A DNA stretch of 8,182 bases from positions 1 through 8,182 of the forward strand of contig JAHKKJ010000130.1 of NCBI GenBank assembly GCA_020027655.1. The letters run 5' to 3'. This document shows positions 1 through 5,191 of this stretch, piece after piece. Made by a program: the position numbers and the translations under genes. Each line of letters starts with the position of its first letter. The first letter of the stretch is position 1. The DNA comes from Deltaproteobacteria bacterium. GTDB taxonomy: Bacteria; Desulfobacterota; Binatia; UBA9968. The notes beneath the pieces are model-generated. The model searched no databases. It was not told where the DNA came from and was given only the letters and a program-made list of their open reading frames with translations.

Positions 1-111
1 CAACGCGGTAGAACGTGTTCGTCCTTGAGCGGTGGCATGGAAGATTGGAACGTTTGCGACCCACCAACCGTCATCTCTCCCTTGTAAAACAACTGTGTAA
101 TGTCGCTGCAT
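1..111 (-). CDS. HicB-like antitoxin, N-terminal part (cut by window edge)
   Basis: This is the first 37 codons of a gene that runs off the left end. It begins at an ATG (111-109) and reads MQRHYTVVLQGRDDGWWVAN, then VPIFHATAQGRTRSTAL. This is the usual opening of the HicB family: a first beta strand of the 'YTVVLE' type, a turn with acidic and Gly residues, 'GWWVAxVP', then 'xxAQGRTRxxAL'. In known HicBs this partly degraded RNase-H-like fold neutralises the HicA mRNA interferase, often with a DNA-binding C-terminus, which is outside the window. No strong Shine-Dalgarno is visible, and the ATG sits 8 nt after the TGA that closes the transporter-gene remnant. No HicA-like gene lies upstream on this strand, so a partner toxin would have to be beyond the left edge. 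Solo HicB-like proteins also exist. The family call rests on only 37 residues. Confidence 0.72.
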   Translation of the reverse strand, partial: MQRHYTVVLQGRDDGWWVANVPIFHATAQGRTRSTAL

Positions 112-119
112 GGAGCTAT

Positions 120-194
120 TCAGCCGGCGCGCCTTAGAAAGCAACGACACTTCTCGTACGGCTTTTTGATAAATCCGATCTTATCCTGCTTCTC
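120..194 (-). pseudogene. Remnant of the 3' end of a second NMT1-like substrate-binding protein gene
   Basis: Reading leftward, bases 194-150 encode EKQDKIGFIKKPYEK, which matches the last residues of the intact gene to the right (EELDKSGFIKKLYEK); 11 of 15 residues agree. At DNA level 150-191 matches 701-742 at about 35 of 42 positions. The intact gene stops right after the final Lys. Here the frame continues through CRCFLRRAG to a TGA at 122-120. Upstream the match fades at about position 194, close to the stop of the DUF4231 gene (211-209), so only a stub remains. It could be the tail of a decayed tandem paralogue or a duplication made when the intervening gene arrived. The similarity is directly visible; the history is inferred. 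Confidence 0.55.
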
Positions 195-208
195 TCTTGG
201 TATTGCGG

Positions 209-673
209 TTAGTTTTGGCTCTTCAGTTTTTCTCCGGTCCGCATGTATTGAGACCACGTCGAGTGTTCTTTAGAGATCAGATTTTCGACACGTTGGACGA
301 AGACAGCAAACGAATCACCCTGATCGTAGGGTTGGGTTTTGGTTAAAAAGAGATACTTCTCCTGCTTTAATGCTTCACATGTCGTTCGGTATCCGGTCCA
401 GTTTTCCTGGAATTGATAAAGCGCGAGGACACCGGCAATTACCGCGATCAAGAGCCCGAGAATGCCGACCACTACTTTGAACTCACTGATCGAATCTGCG
501 TAGCCAACGAGCAATGGAATCGACCCTGCCGCGATAATCTCAACAATCCGCAACCACCTGAACCATCGTTGGTTCGCGCCGCTCTTGCGATCATACCACT
601 CGATCTGGCCGTCGACGCGATCCTTAATGTAATCGTCTTGATTCACTGCAAAGTACTCCGGCTTGTCAGACAA
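209..673 (-). CDS. DUF4231 / SLATT-type two-transmembrane protein
   Basis: A 154-residue membrane protein. Residues 15-40 carry the hallmark lead-in of this family (YIKDRVDGQIEWYDRKSGAN, then QRWFRW). A first hydrophobic helix follows at about 40-58, a short loop, a second helix at about 65-87, and a soluble helical tail (about 88-150) rich in charged residues. This layout is that of DUF4231, a branch of the SLATT superfamily, proposed in the literature to be membrane effectors of nucleotide-sensing conflict systems. No SMODS or SLOG partner is visible here. The frame opens directly after the in-frame TGA of the upstream transporter gene. The first possible start is TTG at 673; a GTG at 646 with GGAG about 9 nt upstream is an alternative and would remove nine residues. 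Co-transcription with the transporter gene is likely. The region looks more AT-rich than the E1 genes, which fits acquisition. Family call good; function inferred. Confidence 0.78.
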   Translation of the reverse strand: MSDKPEYFAVNQDDYIKDRVDGQIEWYDRKSGANQRWFRWLRIVEIIAAGSIPLLVGYADSISEFKVVVGILGLLIAVIAGVLALYQFQENWTGYRTTCEALKQEKYLFLTKTQPYDQGDSFAVFVQRVENLISKEHSTWSQYMRTGEKLKSQN

Positions 674-697
674 AGGCGCAAGCCTGACTTGACTTCT

Positions 698-1738
698 TCA
701 CTTCTCATACAGCTTCTTGATAAATCCGCTCTTGTCCAGCTCTTCGACAAAGCTCGCATCGACGAATTCTTCCGGCTTGTGCTTGTAAACGTCCGGGCGC
801 GTCTGGGCGACATACTCATAGCTGGTTTTCATTCCTTTGATGTTAGGATACGGAGCAGCCAGGCGATGCTTGGCAAACAGCTCCCAAGATTCTTGCGCCA
901 GCGACTCATCGTCCAAACGGAGCATTTTCTTGATGACCTTCTTGGCTAGCTCCGGCTCCAGCTTGAAACGGGCGATGCCTTCGAGATGCGCGCGCATGTA
1001 ACGCATGACTAGATCGCGGTCCTGCTTGATCAGAGTGCGAGTCGTTGCGATCTCGCTCCAGGGATACTCGACATCTTTGAAAAAATCCCATAACACGAGG
1101 AACCCGGCCCGCTGCGCGAGGATAAATGACGGATGGGACAACGTAGCCGCCTGGATACTTCCCTGCCGTAGAGAAATCAGCCGCTCGGGGTCAGCACCGA
1201 TTTGACGTAGCGCAAAGTCCTTGTCCGGATTGAGCCCCTTTTGCCTGGCAAGGTATCGTACAAGGAAATCACCCAGCGAACCGAAGGTCGTGACACCGAT
1301 TGTTTTTCCCTTAAGATCCTCGGCTCGTTTTATCTCCGGTCGAACCACAAGGGATTGAATCACGCCCGGCATCGTATGGGCCAAAATCACCATATCCGAT
1401 CCAGCAAGCACGGCGCTCATCACAGCCGGGGTGGTAATCGGCGATATGGTCACGCTGCCAGCGATCAGAGCCCTCGAGGCGATACCGGAACCTGACATCA
1501 CTACGGGTTCGGCGTCCAGACCATGCTTGTCGTAAATCTTCGCTTCTTTCGCAAAGAAGATAATGATGTTGCCCATGCTGACGGCAGGCACTCCGACATG
1601 GATTTTTTTTAGGTTTCTAGCCTGAGAAAAGACCGGAGGCGTTGAAAAGAAAAAGCCAACGAGCAATAGCAGAGATATTAACAACCCGCGACTGGTCATT
1701 TGACAGGCCCTCCTGATCGAGATCGTCTTCTTTCGCAT
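698..1738 (-). CDS. ABC transporter substrate-binding protein, NMT1/THI5-SsuA-TauA type
   Basis: Predicted periplasmic solute-binding protein of 346 residues. Residues 1-40 form an export signal: a basic N-region (RKK...RR), a hydrophobic core (GLLISLLLLVGFF) and a cleavage site near VFSQA. The mature part opens with the family-typical first strand (KKIHVGVPAVSMGNIIIFFA, residues 44-63), then YDKHGLDAEPVV. The hinge-region signature DLKGKTIGVTTFGSLGDF lies at 141-158, followed by an RxLxxGLNPDKDF-type element. This is the type II binding-protein fold used for nitrate, sulfonates, thiamine precursors and many other ligands; the ligand cannot be read from sequence. No permease or ATPase gene is in the window. 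ATG at 1738 has GAGAGGA 4 nt upstream. An in-frame ATG at 1699 has a stronger AGGAGGG and still leaves a full signal peptide. A TTG at 1765 is less likely. It is divergent from the first E1 pair, with a shared 72-bp control region. Confidence 0.9.
   Translation of the reverse strand: MRKKTISIRRACQMTSRGLLISLLLLVGFFFSTPPVFSQARNLKKIHVGVPAVSMGNIIIFFAKEAKIYDKHGLDAEPVVMSGSGIASRALIAGSVTISPITTPAVMSAVLAGSDMVILAHTMPGVIQSLVVRPEIKRAEDLKGKTIGVTTFGSLGDFLVRYLARQKGLNPDKDFALRQIGADPERLISLRQGSIQAATLSHPSFILAQRAGFLVLWDFFKDVEYPWSEIATTRTLIKQDRDLVMRYMRAHLEGIARFKLEPELAKKVIKKMLRLDDESLAQESWELFAKHRLAAPYPNIKGMKTSYEYVAQTRPDVYKHKPEEFVDASFVEELDKSGFIKKLYEK
1708..1714 (-). promoter_or_regulatory. Strong Shine-Dalgarno supporting an internal start for the substrate-binding protein
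   Basis: On the minus strand AGGAGGG lies 8 nt before ATG 1699-1697. This is the best ribosome-binding site near this gene and suggests that translation may begin at residue 14 of the annotated protein (MTSRGLLIS...). It also fits the candidate minus-strand promoter at 1765-1736, whose -10 would overlap the upstream ATG and leave only the 1699 start inside the transcript. Confidence 0.5.
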
Positions 1739-1759
1739 ATAGTCCTCTCGTCGAAACAA

Positions 1760-1803
1760 TGTCAATCAAACCAGGGCGACAATCAAACCAGACGACGTTG
1801 ACA
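1760..1803. promoter_or_regulatory. Divergent promoter/operator region with paired direct repeats
   Basis: Two perfect copies of CAATCAAACCAG occur at 1763-1774 and 1780-1791 (17-bp period). They lie between two outward-facing consensus -35 hexamers: TTGACA on the plus strand at 1798-1803, toward the E1 pair, and TTGACA on the minus strand at 1765-1760, toward the transporter gene. Candidate -10 boxes are weak: ACTAAG at 1820-1825 (16-bp spacer) for plus, and TATATG at 1741-1736 (18-bp spacer) for minus. The arrangement suggests one regulator controlling both directions. The repeats and hexamers are seen directly; promoter activity is inferred. Confidence 0.45.
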
Positions 1804-1837
1804 AACTGTAGGGTTTTGAACTAAGTCACAGATTAAC

Positions 1838-2857
1838 ATGCTGCCTAAATTACCACGCGAAACCTTGCTCGATTTGTGCCGCCGTATGTTCGTCATCCGG
1901 CACTTTGAAGAAAGCCTTGTTCCGCTCCATGACAAGGGTGTGTTCGGTGGACATTATCATCTTTACATCGGCCAGGAGGCCACCGGAGTTCCGGCTCTAT
2001 CCTGCCTGGGAGGCGACGATTACCTGTTTACAACGCACAGGAACCACGGGCACCTGTTGGCCCGTGGCGCCGACCCGAAGAAACTCTGCGCCGAAATTTT
2101 GGGTCGTGTCGATGGCTATAACAAAGGCAAAGGCGGCTCGTTCCACACCGTAGTTCCATCCCTCGGTTTCCTACACACCTCCGCTGTCGTCGCCGGAATC
2201 ATTCCGTTGGCGACGGGCACGGCATACGCCGCGAAGGCTTTAAAGAACGGCCGCATCACCGTCTGCCTATTTGGCGACGGCGCGCTGGAAGAAGGCGCGG
2301 CCCCCGAAGCACTCAACCTCGCTTCTCTCTGGAAACTTCCGGTGCTCTTTCTTTGTGAGAACAACGGCAAATATGGCGCCGGGCGCGCCACCAGCGCTGC
2401 GCAGTCATCGACGATGGCAGCGTTCCCGTTGACCGATTTGCCAAAAGCATACAAAGTTCCCGCGCAGCAGATTGACGGCCTCGATTCGGGTACGGTGCAT
2501 GCCACGATTTCACAAGCTGTAGAAAAGATTCGCCGGGGCGAAGGACCCCAGTTTGTCGAAGCGCAGACCGTGCGCTGGCCCGGCAGCGAAACCAATTGGC
2601 CATCGGTCGCCCAGCGGACAGATTCGTCGCTTGCATGGGACGTGAGCGGCGTACCTGAGAAGGTTCGTGAGTGGTACCGCAGCTGCGACCCCTTGCTGAT
2701 CTTCATTCGCGAGCTGGTCGATGCCAAACAGGCAACAAAGGAAGAAATTGCTGACATCGAGAGGAAAGTGAAAGCAGAGATCGCCGACGCAGTGGAATTC
2801 GCCGTGGCAAGTCCGTATCCAAAGCCGGAAGAGGCGGCCAAAGAATACTTCGCCTGA
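1838..2857 (+). CDS. Thiamine-diphosphate-dependent dehydrogenase E1 alpha subunit, divergent (pair 1)
   Basis: A 339-residue E1 alpha of the pyruvate/acetoin dehydrogenase type. E1 binds thiamine diphosphate (ThDP) with Mg2+, decarboxylates or cleaves a 2-oxo substrate and normally passes the acyl group to lipoyl-E2. Visible elements: HLYIGQEA at 41-48 with the conserved active-site His41, HRNHGH at 67-72, GKGGSFH near 97-103, and the ThDP motif GDG (146-148)...ENN (174-176). The oddity is loop A. Where the pair 2 subunit reads THRLRGHYEGDP, this one reads TVRWPGSETNWP (244-255), so the conserved loop His is Ser250 and the phosphorylation-loop-like GHxxxDP is gone. It also has about five extra residues after ENN. 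The ATG at 1838 has no clear Shine-Dalgarno, and the candidate promoter would start transcripts very close to it, so a near-leaderless message is possible. The beta gene follows after 9 nt. Family certain; substrate unknown. Confidence 0.9.
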   Translation: MLPKLPRETLLDLCRRMFVIRHFEESLVPLHDKGVFGGHYHLYIGQEATGVPALSCLGGDDYLFTTHRNHGHLLARGADPKKLCAEILGRVDGYNKGKGGSFHTVVPSLGFLHTSAVVAGIIPLATGTAYAAKALKNGRITVCLFGDGALEEGAAPEALNLASLWKLPVLFLCENNGKYGAGRATSAAQSSTMAAFPLTDLPKAYKVPAQQIDGLDSGTVHATISQAVEKIRRGEGPQFVEAQTVRWPGSETNWPSVAQRTDSSLAWDVSGVPEKVREWYRSCDPLLIFIRELVDAKQATKEEIADIERKVKAEIADAVEFAVASPYPKPEEAAKEYFA

Positions 2858-2866
2858 GAGCCACTC

Positions 2867-3838
2867 ATGAGAGAAATTGCCTATTACGAAGCAAAGTTCG
2901 AGGCGCTAAATGAGATCATGGCGGCGGATCCGACAGTGCATCTCATCAACGGCACTTTCTTAAGTTTGAGTCCGCACCGTCACGTCTACCAAGAATTAGC
3001 CAATAAGTATCGCGACCGGGTCATGTCGCCGCCGATCTCCGAGCTGGGTTTCTGCGGCCTCGCAACCGGCGCCGCGATGGCCGGTCTTAGGCCCATTGTC
3101 GATATCAGCACCGGAAGCTTCATCTTCGAAGGTTGGCCGCAGGTTGCCAACGAAGCCGCCAATGCTTTCTCCATGTCAGGCGGCCAGACCCGCGTGCCGG
3201 TGGTGTTTCATCTTTTCCACGGCCTCCGTGGCGGTGGCGCCGCACAACACTCCGCCAGCCCCCAGGCTATGCTCTGGAACAACCCGGGATTGGAAATCGT
3301 TCTTCCTTCTTCGCCCAGAGATGTGAAAGGCCTTCTCAAGACGGCCGTGGCCAGTGACAACCCGACCATTTTCGTCGATCACGTTCAGCTGCTCGACGTG
3401 AAAGGCGACGTGCCGGAAAACGACTCGCCGATTCCATTTGGCCTTGCTCATGTAAAACGCAAAGGGAGTGATGTGACGGTTATCGCTACCTCCTATATGG
3501 TCCAGCGCTGCTTACAGGTCGCCGAAAGGCTCGCAAGCGAGAGAATCAGCGCGGAAGTCGTCGACCCGCGGACACTGGTGCCCTTCGACATGGCGACCCT
3601 GATGACATCCGTAGAAAAAACCGGTCGTGTCGTTATTGTCGACGAAACTCATCAGAGTTGTGGTGTCGCAGCAGAGATCGCCGCGCGCATCGTTGAGAGC
3701 GGCTTTGACAAGCTCAAGGCACCGCTCCGGCGCGTTTCCACGCTTGACGTGCCGGTTTCCTACAGCCCGCCGCTGGAAGATTACATTGGCCCGCGTGAAG
3801 ATCGCATTATCGAGGCGATCCGCGCGGTGCTCCGCTAG
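2867..3838 (+). CDS. Thiamine-diphosphate-dependent dehydrogenase E1 beta subunit, divergent (pair 1)
   Basis: A 323-residue transketolase-like E1 beta (pyrimidine-binding domain, then C-terminal transketolase domain), expected to form an alpha2beta2 enzyme with the product of the gene ending 9 nt upstream. Conserved points are ISELGFCGLATGAAMAGLRP (57-76) with the catalytic Glu59, Phe85 and Gln92 in the ThDP-contact helix, MSGGQ at 103-107, AQHS at 126-129 with His128, and VVDPRTLVPFD at 231-241. Departures: the first strand and loop read LINGTFLSLSPHRH (26-39) where E1 betas, including the pair 2 subunit, have LFGEDV; and the usual MDQxxNxAAK helix reads WPQVANEAANA. These match the unusual loop A of its alpha partner and point to a distinct subfamily with a changed active-site entrance. 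The weak GAGAG at 2856-2860, overlapping the alpha stop, suggests translational coupling. Family certain, reaction unknown. Confidence 0.9.
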   Translation: MREIAYYEAKFEALNEIMAADPTVHLINGTFLSLSPHRHVYQELANKYRDRVMSPPISELGFCGLATGAAMAGLRPIVDISTGSFIFEGWPQVANEAANAFSMSGGQTRVPVVFHLFHGLRGGGAAQHSASPQAMLWNNPGLEIVLPSSPRDVKGLLKTAVASDNPTIFVDHVQLLDVKGDVPENDSPIPFGLAHVKRKGSDVTVIATSYMVQRCLQVAERLASERISAEVVDPRTLVPFDMATLMTSVEKTGRVVIVDETHQSCGVAAEIAARIVESGFDKLKAPLRRVSTLDVPVSYSPPLEDYIGPREDRIIEAIRAVLR

Positions 3839-3886
3839 CTCGGACTATTCAGGGACCGAGGAGTGAGCATCGACTGCCGAGTTTCG

Positions 3887-3945
3887 GGTTTCGAGTCTCG
3901 CGTTTGGAGTTAGAACCCGGAACTTTGAACTCGGAACTCGAAACC
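3887..3945. repeat. Imperfect palindromic intergenic repeat (type A)
   Basis: Perfect 10-bp inverted arms GGTTTCGAGT (3887-3896) and ACTCGAAACC (3936-3945) enclose further partly matching sequence built from GAACTC/GGAACT-like units, for example CGGAACT twice at about 3918-3938. It lies between the two E1 pairs. The mixture of palindrome and short degenerate units resembles the small non-autonomous repeats that multiply in intergenic DNA. It could form a cruciform or an RNA hairpin, but there is no T-run, so terminator function is not claimed. Confidence 0.6.
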
Positions 3946-3966
3946 GTAGTTTGCCCGCGACCGGAC

Positions 3967-3990
3967 CCGTCTGCGTGTCCGCACAGGCGG
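3967..3990. repeat. Short REP-like palindrome (type B)
   Basis: The stretch reads CCGTCTGCGTG followed by TCCGCACAGGCGG. The two halves pair as CCGTCTG--CG against CGCACAGGCGG with a two-base bulge, giving a compact GC-rich hairpin. It lies 22 bp after the type A repeat and 79 bp before the second E1 alpha start. The form is that of a REP-like element; family membership would need other copies in the genome. Confidence 0.4.
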
Positions 3991-4068
3991 AGAGGCTCGC
4001 TCTTCGGTCGCTCTTATGTAAATAGTCGAGGCTAGTTACGCGACATTTCTGCTCCCCTTCGATACGCC

Positions 4069-5037
4069 ATGGTAACTAAGAGAGAGAACCCAACAGAGCT
4101 TGTCCCTCTCCTCCGCACGATGTGGCTCATTCGTGCGTTCGAAGAAAAAGTCTCCGCGCTCTACGCCATGCGCGAGATCAGGGGCCTGCTACACTTGGGC
4201 ATTGGCCAAGAAGCCGTCGCCGTAGGAACTTGCAGCCTACTTCGAACCGACGACTATGTCTTCGGCGGCCATCGATCGCACGGCCACGCCATCGCTAAGG
4301 GGGCCGATATCAACCGGCTCATGGCCGAAATCGCGGGTCGCGCCACCGGCTACTGTGCGGGTAAGGGCGGCTCGATGCACATCGTCGCCCTCGACGCGGG
4401 GTTCGTTACAGCGACGGGAGTCGTAGGCGGAACCATTCCTCTCGCACTGGGCGCCGCTTTCGCTGCCAAGGAGAAAAGCAAAGGGCAAGTCGCCGTTGTG
4501 TTTTTCGGCGACGGCGCAGGCCAGGCCGGCGCGTTTCACGAATCGCTCAATATCGCGAGCCTTTGGCGTTTACCCGTGATCTTCGTTTGCGAAAACAACG
4601 GTTACGCCGAGTTCACGCCGCTCTCCTCCCACACTCTCATCGAGCGCCTCGCACGGCACGCGCAAACGTACAAGATTCCCAGCAACACCGTGGATGGCAA
4701 CGATCTGCTGGAGGTGCGCGAGGCCATGACCAAAGCGGTGCAACATGCGCGCACGGGCAAGGGGCCGGCGTTCGTCGAATGCCTGACTCATCGTTTAAGA
4801 GGCCATTACGAAGGCGATCCGGCGAAGTACCGTGAGCTGTCAGAGCTGGCTGAATGGAAAGAAAAAGATCCCATCGCCCGCTTCACTCGCGAGCTCAAGC
4901 ACAGAAAAGTCGTAGCCGACAAAGACATCGCAGCCATCGAGAGCGAGGCGCGCAAGCTTACTGAGCAGGCCGCTCAATTTGCTCTTGCCTCTCCCTGGCC
5001 GGCGCCGGGAGAAGTAGCCAGCCAAGTGACAGCGTAA
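4069..5037 (+). CDS. Thiamine-diphosphate-dependent dehydrogenase E1 alpha subunit, canonical (pair 2; PdhA/AcoA-like)
   Basis: A 322-residue E1 alpha with every expected element: LLHLGIGQEAV (40-50) with active-site His42, HRSHGHAIAKG (68-78), GYCAGKGGSMHI (94-105), the ThDP/Mg2+ motif GDG (147-149)...ENN (175-177), and an intact loop A, THRLRGHYEGDPAKYR (240-255), with His246. This loop is the one that works with the lipoyl domain of E2 in pyruvate, acetoin and branched-chain complexes. The GHYEGDP form reminds me of acetoin-dehydrogenase E1 alphas, but PdhA cannot be excluded, so no symbol is given. It aligns over its whole length with the first alpha subunit, a clear paralogue. The ATG at 4069 lacks a recognisable Shine-Dalgarno (upstream is CCCCTTCGATACGCC). 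The beta partner begins 154 nt downstream, with a repeat element in the gap. Confidence 0.92.
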   Translation: MVTKRENPTELVPLLRTMWLIRAFEEKVSALYAMREIRGLLHLGIGQEAVAVGTCSLLRTDDYVFGGHRSHGHAIAKGADINRLMAEIAGRATGYCAGKGGSMHIVALDAGFVTATGVVGGTIPLALGAAFAAKEKSKGQVAVVFFGDGAGQAGAFHESLNIASLWRLPVIFVCENNGYAEFTPLSSHTLIERLARHAQTYKIPSNTVDGNDLLEVREAMTKAVQHARTGKGPAFVECLTHRLRGHYEGDPAKYRELSELAEWKEKDPIARFTRELKHRKVVADKDIAAIESEARKLTEQAAQFALASPWPAPGEVASQVTA

Positions 5038-5106
5038 ACGGCATCATTGACATACTGAGCAACAAACCGTGGAAGATGACCTTGAAAATAATCTAACCGT
5101 TTACTC

Positions 5107-5172
5107 TGTCACCCTGCGCGGTAGCGAAGGGCCTCATTCGGAAAGATTCTTCGCCTTCGGCTCAGAATGACA
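5107..5172. repeat. Imperfect inverted repeat (type C) between E1 alpha and E1 beta of pair 2
   Basis: The ends are TGTCACCCTG (5107-5116) and CAGAATGACA (5163-5172). The reverse complement of the right half, TGTCATTCTGAGCCGAAGG then CGAAGAATCT, lines up along the left half with shared blocks TGTCA, CTG, GCGAAG and CT. The pattern TGTCAyyCTGAGC...GCGAAGrrTCT is one I recognise as recurrent in intergenic regions of diverse environmental bacteria (recollection, not searched). It splits an expected alpha-beta operon and ends 19 bp before the beta start, so it may alter expression or mRNA processing. Confidence 0.65.
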
Positions 5173-5191
5173 TTTGCTGGTACTGATAGTT

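Noticed and set aside
413..949. 178-codon open frame on the plus strand
   Set aside because: It straddles the DUF4231 gene, the gap and the end of the transporter gene on the opposite strand. Both minus-strand genes have clear family features, and this frame has none.
2116..2868. 250-codon open frame on the minus strand
   Set aside because: Antisense to an unambiguous E1 alpha gene. The composition is Ser/Ala-rich shadow coding, with no domain and no ribosome-binding site.
3839..3860. CTCGG ... CCGAG hairpin just after the first E1 beta stop
   Set aside because: Five-pair stem, 12-nt loop, no T-run; likely chance.
3881..3945. Short repeated GGAACT/GAACTC units as a CRISPR array
   Set aside because: Units are too short and irregular, and no spacer-like unique segments of even length are present.
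4237..4539. 100-codon minus-strand frame opposite the second E1 alpha
   Set aside because: Shadow frame; no support.
5174..5191. TTG start extending the second E1 beta by six residues
   Set aside because: No ribosome-binding site, the extra residues (MLVLIV) are atypical for the family, and MPEQTYLEAIR matches the normal E1 beta start.
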